Assembly: GCA_021234155.1 (NCBI GenBank)
Contig: JAJEKV010000028.1
Coordinates: forward strand, 9,006,134 to 9,070,133
Length of the DNA stretch: 64,000 bases
Reading direction: 5' to 3'
Origin: Isoetes taiwanensis
Taxonomy: Eukaryota; Streptophyta; Lycopodiopsida; Isoetales; Isoetaceae
Position 1 is the first letter of the stretch. The number at the start of each line of letters is the position of its first letter. Shown in pieces: positions 31,722 through 43,205 of this stretch. The notes under the pieces are model-generated. The model did not search any database. It was not told the DNA's origin and saw nothing but the letters and a program-made list of their open reading frames with translations. The position numbers and the translations under genes were made by a program.

Positions 31722-34700
31722 CTAGTAAATGTGTGCCCGGCGTTGCCGGGCATATGTCTAGATGTGCCTTAAAGACTTTATGATATTAGGAAATATTAGA
31801 ACTTATATCGATTCTATATATTGTTTCTAGAGTCGCTAATATTCATGATATTGAGTTGATAATTACAAATTGGCCTCCCACAATTAACCATGTAGCAAGT
31901 AGGAAGTGCAAAATGAGGATGGACAAACTTCAAGAAGCCTTTTTCTTAAAAAATATAAGTTGAAGTCAATCACAAAAAAAAATGCACATAGAAAAGGAAG
32001 TACAAATGAGGATGGGCAAGGTTCAAAATTGTTTTTGCTTGTAGCAATTGTAAGCTAAGAAATAAAGATCAAAACAATTGACTTTGTGCTGGAAATTCTA
32101 GAAGATTGACTTCAATTCCAAGGATGCATTTCCACATACGATTTGGTGAACAATGGCCAACACAATGATGGAGGTGTCCATGCTTGCTACCCCATGCACA
32201 TTGCACATGAGAGTGGTATTTTCATTTCCAATGATACCATGCCCCTAGAGCGCACATAACAAAAGTAAGACTTCAAGACGTGATAAATCTTGTCACTCTT
32301 TAGGCATTTGGCGACTTTTGACTTACATGCATGACTTGAAATGCATGTGCCTGGCATTGCCAGACGTTAGTCGAGCAAATGTTATATTATTATTCTTGTG
32401 ATATTATACTTCAATGTTGCATAATTATAGTCATATCGTTGTGCATGTAGTTATGCATCGCATTTAGCTTCAATGCATATCGTAAGTCTTGCCATATTAG
32501 ATTGAGAGCACTAAAAGTTTGTAGTAAGAAATATGACTTCTAAAAAAAATTGTAAAGGGAATGGGAGGAGGGAAGGGCATGCTTAAAGATGCGATTAATC
32601 GGTGTATGTTGCATCTAAATTAATGTATGTATGTTGCATCCGGAATTAACGGTGAATGTTGCATTGACATTTGCATTGTATTACTATATCTACTTACCAT
32701 AACTTAGTTTTAGTCAAAATGCTCCATACATGTTAAGGATGATATAGATGTATTTGAAGATAATGTTGGCAAATGAATTAATTTGCTTTTTCTTTTTCGT
32801 TTTTGCACAATATTCTAGCAAGCATGAATTACATTCTCTGTGTTATTTTGATGCCAGCAATTCTCTTTGTTGATGGTGAATTACATTTTTCATGGCCATA
32901 GAATCTCTTTGTTGATGTGTTTTTAGAAATTCCCATCATACTATATTTTCGTGATATTTCCATTTATTTAGCTCAGCTGAGCTCTATGCATAAATTTCCT
33001 TCACTCTTTGTGTTAGAATAAAAACTCTAAGCAATGCATTAACTTGTTTGCTTTGTAGCTCTGTTTGTAGCTCTGTTTATGCTTGGATGTGATGTCATTG
33101 CTGAAATTGTGCGTCACATTCATAAGGAAAATATCTAGATCTCATACAAACTTAGAAAATTCCAGAAAAATGTTAGAAAAAGCCCTCGGCACTTGATGTA
33201 TTAGTTCCCAACTCCAGGATCAAAGACTTCTGGTTTTGTTGCAAGGGTTCTCTCTCCACTTTGAGTATATAAGGATCACTTAAAATAAGGATCACTTGGC
33301 ATAGGTCACAATGCAAGATTTGTAGGACCTTTCTATGCTCACCTCCAGTACATCCCTTATGATAGTTTCTCCACCTCCAGCACTCAACCTATTGAAAAAA
33401 AAGTACAAATGAACACTTGATTCAACTGCAAAGGAGCTGATAGGTAAAGCAAATACTTTTCATGAAAAAACCCTGAAGGAAGTTGTAGAAACTCAGCTCT
33501 AGCTGCTCTCATCTTATGTCCCTTAACGTGGGCTCAAAAAATGTGCCTTAATAAGGTGTCTCATCATGATGCCTTGGAATTTGCAGAATATCACAACAAA
33601 AACTTTTAGCCGTGGAAACCTTACATTTTCGGGGAGATGCATGATTTTTAACTTTGCTTCTCAGATCTTACTCCTATACTCCACAATAAAAATAAAGTTG
33701 TGCTCAATCGGATCAGCTTATCAAACCCTAACCCTCAAAGGAACAAAAGTTACAAAGGGCAATAGAAGCTTTTAGGAGGAACAATAAGTTATCTTGCTAA
33801 AAGCATACCTTAACCTTGACAGGAACTTAGTTTGCTGCTACAAAATAGGTAGGATATCGTTTTGAGCAAATAATAGTCCCATTTTACACTCGGCAGAACC
33901 AAGCCGTTGATCTATGATTTAAATTTACAACATGCCTTCTTGCTTATCCTCCATTGTCTCAACGCCTTTAGGCTGCCTTAATTTTTCCTCTATCAAGCTA
34001 AGTTCTTCTAATATGGATTCAAACGGGGATAGGTCTCGTTGCTTTCTGATTTGCCAAGGCTATATCCTACCAAACTGAAAAGCATTTCAAAAAGCAGTTT
34101 TTTGCCTCATCCATATTACACAGGTTAGAAAGAATATATATCAATCTCTAAGTAGGTGAAGAAAAGCATCACTCTTTGTGTGGGGACGAAGCAAGCTAAC
34201 GCGGCTCGTAGTAAAATTTAACTCAACAAAACTAAAGCCTCATGAATAATTACGACAACGGTTTACTTTACAAAGGCTATTGCATGCATCATATACCAGA
34301 AAAACATCCAAGGCCTCTTTCCTGTAAAACCAAAGTGCACGGAGCAAGACCTTTTGATGATTATCTTGATAAATAGAGCATGATGCATCATTCTTATTTT
34401 TAACGTGTTGCCACAGCAGACATGGTCAAAACACAATGCATTTAATAAATCTGAAACAAAAGTGAAACACTTAGAAGAAAGTTAACGCTTAGAGGTAGAA
34501 AACATACCATGAAAGTTAGGTATCTAAGACTGAGCTCGATTTAAAAATGGGGAAGAGCTCCATCATTATTGTTTGCTCAGAGGCAAGAAAATGTATACAT
34601 GCAAAAAGAACAATTGGCTCACCTTGTCTCGGACTGCGTGAACTTGTTCCTTGCGCCCTATAATTTTGGGAGCCCATGTTTCTTAGAACCTACAAAATGC

Positions 34701-35633
34701 GTGATTATCAAAAGCGTCCCCTGTGTTAAAATTTAGACCCAAAACATTAAACTCGAGCATTAAACCTGGGAGCATACATAGATTTTGATTCGCATGTATC
34801 TGAACATGCATCCCCAGTAGCCAGCATTTAAAGAAGTTGAAGCTGGAGAAGTAAAATGTGCATCCTATCCTTCTGTTTGTAAAAGTGTTCCTCCTGTATC
34901 CTCTGTTTCATGCTTGAAAAAAAGTATCTTCAATTTATTTCTTTTGTCTGATGATCTTGTTGTCTGTTCTTGCCACAATCGGTTAACCATAATATATGCA
35001 TTAGCCACAAAATGCATTCCCCAAATACTGAGTCTTGAGAGGAGCAAACATAGCAAATACCTTGGAAGATCGCTCCACCCAGAAGGCGTGGTTCTTCATG
35101 AAAATCTTATGCTCTCGCCATGCAATTTTGAAGCGGCCCGGATCTTTTTTTTCGTCGCCGTTTCCTTGCGGGCATCCAAAGCGACCCGATCGTCCTTACG
35201 GGCATCGAAAGGCGGAACTCAATCTATTTGCCCTTTTGTTGCACCGGATATTGATCAATGGATTTTTGCACCGGCTCCACCTTTGCATTTCTTATTTTTG
35301 TAGATTTCACGGTTCCCTTGCAAACCAGTGTCAAGATGCTTCTCAAATTTTTCAATTTTTAGCCATGGCCGTCGATGTCCTTTAATCCTTGTAAAAGAAG
35401 TGCTGCATTTGGGCTCTCGTCTACCCAGCCGCCTCTACATTTTTGATAGCTTTTGATCCTTACAGCACCGTCCAAAATAATTGCTGAAACGGCTGAAGCC
35501 CTAACCCCAAAAGTTACTCCCCGCCGGATTTTCAATTTTCTGATCACAAAATTTCGCTTTTTCGCCGGATTTCGATGTCCACCGGCGGCCGGAAAAAAGA
35601 GGACACCCCCTCAACACAATTTAAGTAAGTAGA
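31722..35633 (-). mobile_element. Non-autonomous Helitron, ends exact to the base
   Basis: On the minus strand the element starts TCTACTTACTTAAATTGTG (from 35633) and ends, after the hairpin GCCCGGCAACGCCGGGC and nine bases, with CTAG (31725-31722). It lies between A (31721) and T (35634), as Helitrons do, without target duplication. The host array proves the boundaries: deleting 31722-35633 restores AAATAGCTATTTTTTAAG, the phrase seen in other array copies (for example near 36953 and 37155). Helitrons move by rolling-circle replication with a Rep/helicase; no such frame is present, so this copy depends on another. The interior has no recognised gene; its 5' third (about 35090-35580) is GC-richer and may be captured host sequence. 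Confidence 0.92.
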
Positions 35634-35985
35634 TTTTTTAAGTATGGTTTTTTGAAGTGTGGTTTATAAGCGAGTGTAGTTTTTAAGTGGTGGTTTTTTA
35701 ATGAAGTATGGTTTTTTGAAGTGGTGTAGTTTATAACTAGATGTAGTTTTTAAGAAGCTATTTTTAAGGAAGTATGATTTTTTTAAGGTGTGGTTTATAT
35801 AACTAGGTGTAGTTCTTAAGTACCTATTTTTTAAAGTAAGTATGGTTTTTTGAGGTGTGGTTTTTAAGTGGCTATTTTTTAAAGAAGTGTGGTTTTCTGA
35901 AGTGGTGTGGTTTATAGCTAGGTGTAGTTTTTACATAGCTATTTCTTAAGGAAGTACGGTTTTTTGAGGTTTTTTTGAGGCTATT
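35634..35985. repeat. AT-rich tandem array, right of the Helitron
   Basis: Continuation of the array at 31300-31721, units of GTATGGTTTTTTGAAGTGTG and GTGTAGTTTTTAAG type. It ends in GAGGCTATTTCTTAAGCAAA before a 105-bp linker (CACCACCTAGAATATTG...) that leads into the 19-bp minisatellite. Confidence 0.85.
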
Positions 35986-36089
35986 TCTTAAGCAAAGCAC
36001 CACCACCTAGAATATTGTTTGTGCGCTCAAATTTGGGAATGTATCGTATTGTTTTACATTCGTGAAATATATCTTCAACGGTTAGATCC

Positions 36090-36690
36090 AAGGTGGCTCA
36101 AACATGCCATGTGGGCTCCAACATGCCACCTAGGCTCCAACATGCCAAGGTGGCTCAAGCATACCACCTAGGCACCAACATGCCACCTAGGCTCAAACAT
36201 GCCAAGGTGGCTCAAACATGCCATGCGAGCTCCTATATGCCACATATAGGCTCCAACATGCCACATGGGCTCCAATATGCCACCTAGGCTCCAACATGCC
36301 AACGTGCCTCAAACATGCCACCTAAGCTCCAACATGTCAATGTGGCTCAAACATGTCATGTGGGCTCCAACATGCCACCTAGGCTCCAACCTGCCAAGGT
36401 GGCTCAAGCATGCCGCCTAGGCACCAACATGCCACCAAGGCTCAAACATGCCAAGGTGGCTCAAACATGCCATGCGGGCTCCAACATGCCACCTAGGCTG
36501 CAACATGCCAAGGTGTCTCAAAACGTGGATTCCCAACATGCCATCTAGGCTCATGCCTAGGTGGCTCAAACATGCCACCTAGGCTCCAACATGCCACCTA
36601 GGCTCAAACATGCCAAGGTGTCTCAAACATGCCACGTGGGCTCCAATATGCTAAGGTGGCTCAAACATGCCACGCGGGCTCCTACATGCC
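36090..36690. repeat. 19-bp minisatellite, array 1
   Basis: Units are CAACATGCCACCTAGGCTC, AAACATGCCAAGGTGGCTC and CAACATGCCACGTGGGCTC type, mixed. As 19 is not a multiple of 3, all frames look open over 57-base cycles, giving repeated HAKVAQTCHLGSNMPPRL-like strings that are not proteins. Confidence 0.95.
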
Positions 36691-37190
36691 AGGTGTGGTT
36701 TATAAGGAGGTGTAGTTTCTAAGTGGTTGTTTTTTAAGGAAGTATAGTTTTCTGAAGTAGTGTGATTTTTTTGATTGAGGTGTTGTTTTTTGAGGTGTGG
36801 TTTGTAAGTGGGTGTGGTTTTTAAATAGCTGTTTCTTAAAGAAGTATGATTTTTTGAAGTGTAGTTTATAAGTGGTGTAGTTTTTAAGTGGTTGTTTTTT
36901 AATGAAGTATGGTTTTCTGAAGTAGTGTAGTTTATAACTAGGTGTAGTTTTTAAGAAGCTATTTTTTAAGGAAGTATGATTTTTTTTAGGTGTGGTTTTT
37001 ATAACTAGGTGTAGTTTTTAACTAGTTGTTTTCTAAAGTAAGTATGGTTTTTTGAGGTGTGGTTTATAAGTAGCTGTAATTTTTAAGTGGTTGTTTTTTA
37101 AAAAGGTGTGGTTTTTTGAAGTGGTGTGGTTTATAACTAGGTGTATTTTTTAAATAGCTATTTCTTAAGGAAGTATGGCTTTTTTGAGGT
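36690..37190. repeat. AT-rich tandem array, second copy
   Basis: Same GTGTGGTTT/GTGTAGTTTTT units as at 35634-35985, starting abruptly within a minisatellite unit (CTACATGCCAGGTGTGGTTT) and ending in the same linker (GGCTATTTCTTAAGCAAAGC, about 37199). Array, linker and minisatellite are thus a compound unit present twice in direct order. Confidence 0.85.
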
Positions 37191-37304
37191 TTTTTTTAGG
37201 CTATTTCTTAAGCAAAGCACCACCACCTGGAATATTGTTTGTGTGCTTAAATTTGGGAATGTAGCATATTGTTATAAATTCATGAAAAATGTTAGATCCA
37301 AGGT

Positions 37305-38395
37305 GTTCAAACATGCCACGTGGGCTCCAACATGCCACCTAGGCTCCAACATGGCAAGGTGGCTCAAGCATGCCACCTAGGCACCAACATGCCACCCAAG
37401 CTCAAACATGCCAAGGTGGCTCAAACATGCCATGCGGGCTCCTACATGCCACATATAGGCTCCAACATGCCAAGGTGGCTCAAACATGCCACGTGGGCTC
37501 CAACATACCACCTAGGCTCCAACATGCCACCTAGGCTCAAACATTCCAAGTCGACTCAAACATGTCGCGGGCTCCTACATGCCACCTAGGCTCCAACATG
37601 CCAAGGTGGCTCAAACATGGCACGTCGACTCCAACATGCCACGTAGGCTCCAACATGCCAAGGTGGCTCAAACATGCCACCTAGGTTCCAACATGCCACC
37701 TAGGCTCAAACATGCCAAGGTGGCTCAAACATGCCACGCGGGCTCCAACATGCCATGTGGGCTTCAACATGCCACTTAGGCTCTAGCATGCAAAGGTGGC
37801 TCAAACCAAGGTGGCTCAAACATGCCACGCAGGCTCCAATATGCCACCTGGGCTCCAACATGCCACCTAGGCTCCAACATGCCACCTAGGCTCGAACATG
37901 CCAAGGTGGCTCAAACATGCCACATGGGCTCCAATATGCTACCTAGGTTCCAACATGCCAAGGTGGCTCAACATGCCACCTAGGCTCCAACATGCCAAGG
38001 TGGCTCAAACATGCCAAGGTGGCTCGAATATTCCGTGGGCTCCAACATGCCACCATGGCTCAAACATGCCAAGGTGGCTCAAACATGCCATGTGGGCTCC
38101 AACATGCCACCTAGGCTCCAACATGTCAATGTGGCTCAAACATGCCACGTGAGCTCCAATATGCCACCTAGACTCCAACATGCCAAGGTGGCTCAAACAT
38201 GCCACCTAGGCTCCAAAATGTCATGCAGGCTCCAACGTGCCACCTAGGGTCCAACATGCCAAGGTGGCTCAAACATGCCACCTAGGCTCCAAAATGCCAA
38301 GGCGGCTCAAACATGCCACCTAGGCTCCAAAATGCCATCATGCTCCAACATGCCAAGGTGGCTCAAACATGCCACCTATGCTCCAACATGCTCCC
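37305..38395. repeat. 19-bp minisatellite, array 2
   Basis: Same three unit classes as array 1, nearly uninterrupted for 1.1 kb. CCTAGG and AAGGTGG units tend to alternate. The many open frames here are artefacts of the repeat. Confidence 0.95.
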
Positions 38396-38426
38396 TCCCT
38401 CCCTCCCTCCCTCCCTCCCTCCCTCC
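38391..38426. repeat. (CCCT)n microsatellite
   Basis: Nine or so CCCT units directly at the end of the 19-bp array. Confidence 0.95.
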
Positions 38427-38439
38427 ATGTCTCTCTCTA

Positions 38440-39480
38440 ATTGGTTCTGATAGAAGCGTTGGCACCTTCCCCAAGTCAAAGAAGGCCGGGACTTTGCACG
38501 GCTGCATCACTAGAGGCGAGAGGCCAGACCCTATGAGACGAACCCCAGAAAGATTGTTGAGGCAGCCTTTCCTTGCATTGTTCCTCCTGGGAGGGCAGAT
38601 GCATTTCCTCTTAGAGCTCGTTTTTCTATCCATCCATTAAATCCTCTATTCAAGGACCAAGCTTCGAGCAGGTTCAAAAAAATCCAAGATCAGTCCGGGA
38701 AAACTTATCAAACCGCGAAGCATCTTGCGAGCAACCGTGTAGAAAGCCAAGTGTTTTGTCATTCGGTAGTAATAAGGTTCAAATGGAGATTCAACTTTGC
38801 CACGATCGTCCGTAATGGTGAAACTACCCTAGGGACCAAGTTACATGGTCATTTTTTGCAAATTAAAGAGAGATCGAATGCTAACATGGCAATAACGCAA
38901 CCACCTTCTGGGCCAATTGGCTACGAATGTGTTGGACATGAGCTACTTTGGCGCTTCTTGGAGAAGGGGTAATCTTCTGCTCACGAAACTCGGTGCCCAT
39001 GGTAATGTCGATGTTTTGAGTCCATTGGCAGAGGCAGTTCACAATTCTGAAGTGGGAGAGTTGTCCATCCATGGCCAGGGGCCTTTGGGAGAGGACCTTT
39101 GAGGCGAACTACTTTTAGAAGGGTAAGGGTCCATCTTCTGGCGTCAACACCCTCCCTCTCCGTGCCTCTGAAACGTAAACCTTGTGTGTTGCTAGATTAT
39201 TGAAGGGTTTATGTTATGGAGGTCGAGTTTTGGTCAGTTGCACCTGGGACATGCTCGAGAAGCTGCAATTGAAAACGCGAAGCAATAGGAACTGATAGAA
39301 TGGGATTTGGATTTATTCTCCTCCCAGTGTGACAATTAGAAGTCAAGAGTGCCTTTTGCAGTAGCAAGATTGTTTGGGATTGTTCGGGATGGCCGATAGA
39401 TCCAAACTCTGTTACTTCAGTTGCCATATCTCTGCATGCATGTTTAGAAATGGTGCAAGGATTCTAGAACACCTATGCCC
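38440..39480. repeat. Dispersed repeat X, copy 1 (+)
   Basis: About 1 kb, non-coding by eye, with landmarks shared with copies in the 47-53 kb region: ACCCTAGGGACCAAGTTAC, GTTGGACATGAGCTACTTTG, TGGTAATGTCGATGTTTTGA, a hairpin around CGTAAACC...GGGTTTATG (39174-39213) and ATAGATCCAAACTCTGTTAC. The frame reading LLWRFLEKG is also open in other copies, but substitutions and indels elsewhere argue against a protein. Each copy sits next to a 19-bp array. The class is unknown. Confidence 0.75.
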
Positions 39481-39559
39481 CCTCCGGGAAGTCTATTGCT
39501 AGGTAGGCGAGTTGGTAACCTTCCCCGTGTTGAACGTAGTTAGAACTTTGCACTACCTA

Positions 39560-40815
39560 GACAATGTTGCAACTATTTAAAAAAATCATATTTCTCCATG
39601 GTGACATGGCATTTCTTTGGATGGTGGGGCATGTAACATGATGACTAAGCATTTTATGCACTTTAGATAGAAAATGACTAGGCCATTTTTTTGGAAAAAA
39701 AAAAGGTTTCTTGAGTGAGATAAGCAGGGAATAACGACCATGAGTTATCGACAAAGATATACCTAGAGAAGGTACAACTCAAACTCAACTAAAACCCAGG
39801 TTCAATAAATAACTCATCAATTTTAGCTACATATACGTCTGCAATATGAAGCCTAGACTTCAAGGGCTGCCCAACAACAAGCTATTGTCACAAAATTACA
39901 TTCTTATAAAGTTTAGTTTTTTACTTATATGCATTACCTTCCTTCGCCTTTTGCCTTTTTGTTCATCTTTGCTAATGTGTGGCTTATGTTTACTTCACAA
40001 GTTTGATTATTTCACATTCATGCAAGGCACACATCATATGAATAAAATCCAACATGCAAAATCTAGAGCATTGTGTTGGTGCACACTTAAGTAACCTCCC
40101 CACAACCCAATATCTTTTGGAGAGAGAAGAATAAGAAAATAACCGAAAGAGGGAAAGAAATAGATTACGTCATGCAAATTAGAGCAGAGTGGCAATGCAG
40201 AGTAGAATAGTGGCACATACAGTGACATGGTAATGATATGGCACTAGAAATGATGAGGTGGCATTAAAAGAGCAAGCAAGCTTCCTTCTTTGCAAAAATT
40301 TTGGAAGATGATATGGCATCAGTATGATGAGGTGGTAAAGATGAGTGCTGAGGTAGCAAAAGATGAAGCGGCGGGAAAACAAAGAATTTGCCTAGACAAC
40401 TTAAAAAAAAACATGTTTCTCCTTGGTGACATGGCATTCCTTTGGATGGTGTGCTATGTGGCATGATGACTAAGCATTTATGCAATTTAGATAGAAAATG
40501 ACTAGGCCAATTAAAAGGAAAGGGAGATTTTCTGAGTGTGATAAGTAGGTAATAGTGGCACGCAAGATGACTCGCACCTGGAATGACGAGGTGTCATAAG
40601 AAAGAGAAACCAAACTTTCTTGAAAATGTGACTTTGAGAAATAATTATTAGTGATGATATGGCATGAGCATGAGATGGCAGCTATGAGTGATGACATGGC
40701 AAAAGATGAAAGGATAGAAAAATGAAGAATTTGCCTAGGCAATTTGCAACTTCTTAGAAGAAGCATATTCACCATAATGACATGGCGTTTGTTTGGAAGA
40801 TGTGGCATGTCACAT
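39560..40815. repeat. Degenerate repeats with GGTGACATGGCA, about 345-bp and 830-bp spacing
   Basis: Similar blocks start near 39566, 40398 and 40745: ATTTCTCCATGGTGACATGG or close variants, TTTGGATGGTG, GACTAAGCATTT and TAGATAGAAAATGACTAGGC. A second shared block, AAGAATTTGCCTAG, lies at about 40383 and 40726. The GTGACATGG motif also occurs in the arms of the foldback locus at 47 and 49.8 kb. Confidence 0.7.
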
Positions 40816-41424
40816 TATATGACTGATACATAAGTGCCTCCTATTCTTGGAACGATTGCACTGCACAGAGCTTCGGAATCAGATATGGTATTTATCACCC
40901 GCCAAGGTTTGCAAGTTTGAATTGATGGGTGGATACACGCCGACCGCAGTGACGGAAGCTCGATCTTGAGCTATCCTAGAAAATCATTCATCGGAAGTGC
41001 ATGGGCCAAATTGCTATATGCATCAAACAATCTTAGCCCTCCATCCCGATCTTACCCGTTGATGTGGAATTTTTCCCTGCTTCCACATCACACTTGTTTG
41101 GGTCCACGTCACAACTATGTCTACAACATGTTTCCTAACAACATATTTTCATTACATAGAAGTGATATATAAGCATCACTATACTTTAAGTAAGAACAAG
41201 ACATATGTTACAAGCCCATTTATAGTGTAAAGTAACAAAGCTTGGTTATAAAACCCAACTAAACCATTTAACATGATCATAAATCTATAGTTAATAAAAA
41301 TCAACGGCCAAGATGACTCCAGAGATAAACGGATAAGATCGTGATCTTCGTCCTCGAATTTTATTGGCTGAAGTTTGAACTAGGCCTATTATTATTTGTT
41401 TCTAAAAGTCTGGCGCCTTCATGT

Positions 41425-41560
41425 TGCCGCCATCTCCACTTCGGCCAGATCAATTGCGGCCAGATCCATCTCCATTGCGGCCTCCATCTTTACTGCGGCC
41501 AGATCCATCTCCACTGCGGCCTCCATCTCCATTGCGGCCAGATCCTTCAGCCTCCAGATC
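41425..41560. repeat. Minisatellite of GCGGCC-AGATCCATCTCCA units
   Basis: GCGGCCAGATCCATCTCC and GCGGCCTCCATCTCCATT alternate for about four cycles of 36 bases or so. Several frames stay open across it, so the peptide strings here are not evidence of a gene. Confidence 0.85.
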
Positions 41561-41842
41561 CTTTCCACAATCTCTTCAAAAGCTTTGTGACGGATTTGGT
41601 GCTGCTTGTTTTACCTCCAAAGATTGTTTATCTCAAATGGCTTGTTCCCCTGTTTCAGCCTCCAAAGCTTCCCCTGTTTCGCTGCCAAATCTGTTACATG
41701 TGCATAGTCAGCCATTACATGAGAATGAATAGCAACAGCAATAATACTGCCTTTGCTCTGTTTGTCTCTGTTTTTTCTTCAAAAGATTGTTTTGTAGTTT
41801 TCTTTTACATTTTTCTTGATGTGGTAAGTTGCTCATTTGCAG

Positions 41843-42330
41843 GCCTTTGAACCCGATATTCCATTTCCCACTGGCAGAAGAGACAGCCTTTCACATGCCT
41901 CTTCAAGTGAAACTTTCGCAAATATCCCTTGTCCAGCCTTTGCAGTTTCTCAGCTTATTCAAATGTTCGACAGCCACGGCTTAAATGTGGAGGATATGAT
42001 TGTATTATTGGGTACAATATTCCTTTATTTTATCTTGAAAATTTGATGCTCGAAATTTGTTCATGATCACAGCATATGCTACATTCCAATGGCAATTTAT
42101 TTGATCAATGTAAATATCCTTTGGCAGGGGCTCATACAGTTGGCAGAGCACATTGCAACACTTTTAATAGCCGTCTGCGCCTTCTATTTGATGAACATTT
42201 AGACAGATCATATGCTCAATGATTGATAAATATTTGCCGAACAGATGATTATCTTGATGAGGAAACACCTCTGGCATTTGATAGCAAATATTTTGATCTT
42301 ATAAAAAGATTTCTTTGCCTTTTTGAGCAT
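41843..42330 (+). pseudogene. Class III peroxidase gene fragment
   Basis: Two exons of a secreted plant peroxidase, a haem enzyme that oxidises phenolics with hydrogen peroxide in the cell wall. Exon 41843-42011 reads PFPTGRRDSLSHASS, NIPCPAFAVSQLIQMFDSHG and NVEDMIVLLG. A GTACAA..TTGGCAG intron (42012-42127) leads in frame into GAHTVGRAHCNTFNSRL, where His of AHT is the proximal haem ligand. Then come DEHLDRSYAQ, a TGA stop, INICRTDD and LDEETPLAFDSKYFDL, the usual C-terminal landmarks. The distal His exon and the signal peptide are absent and the upstream intron seems shortened to about 20 bases. A dead fragment, probably captured by the mobile element around it. Confidence 0.9.
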
Positions 42331-42574
42331 GATGCTTGTCATCTTTTGTTTGTTTAGGTAGTAACTGTTTCTATCATGATTATTATGTCTAATCACAAAA
42401 AGTCCAGAAACATTGAAAGCTGGAACTCTATGGTTTAATAACTATATATAAGAACAAACATACATAATTGGAAGTCATAATATGCTTTAAGAACTACCAT
42501 GCCTAATGGAATTATTTGGGTTCGATTCCCAAAAGGCAAGAAATTAACAATAGTTTGTAGCAGGGTTCATAAAT

Positions 42575-43205
42575 AAATTAGCATAACAACATATTGCTTT
42601 TTTTTGTCAATATTATCTTTAAATGTATTTTTGGTAAAAAGAATGCGTTGTTTTTGTAAATTTTAAAACTGTGTGTGGGTGGTTTTTTTATTTTTCCCCA
42701 AAAACAACACTCGAAACAACAGCTATCCTTAAGAAATGACGTGTTAGTTTTTTGATAACTACACTCGAAAATTCTTATTTTTAAAAAGCCACATGTGGAT
42801 TTTATGTAAAACAATACTAAAAAATAGCACCTAGTTTTGATTAACCACATTGTTTTTCTTAAAACCACATATCATTTTTTTGGAAAACCAACAACTGAAA
42901 ACAATATAGTTAAAAAAAAAGTGCAGACAACTACGTGTAGTTTCTAGCAAAGTCGGACAAAATTCTCTATGTAGTTTTTCTACGACTACTTTTAAAAAAC
43001 AACATGTTGAAACACATGTAATTCCTATGCGTAGATAATTTTGACAAAATTCTACGCGTAGAGTTTTTACAAAAAAACTATACGTATAAAAGTTTGACCA
43101 AAAACTACACGTTGTTTCTAGCAAATCCGGACAAAAAACAACACGTAGTTTTTTGGTGTTGTTTTTTAGCAAAAAAGACACTGAAAAACAACATGTGGAC
43201 CCAGT
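42575..43205. repeat. AT-rich array, reverse orientation (AACTACAC / ACAACATG family)
   Basis: Degenerate units such as AAACTACACGTTGTTTCTAG, CAAATCCGGACAAAA and AAAAACAACATGTGGACCC. They look like reverse complements of the 31-37 kb GTGTAGTTT units and share TTTCTAGCA..TCGGA with the array at 58.9-59.3 kb. It ends at ATGTGGACCCAGTTTTG, which mirrors CTGGGTCCACA at about 31297. Confidence 0.65.

Noticed and set aside
42515-42545. TTGGGTTCGATTCCCAA resembles a T arm
   Set aside because: Upstream sequence gives no D or anticodon arm, so it is not a tRNA gene.
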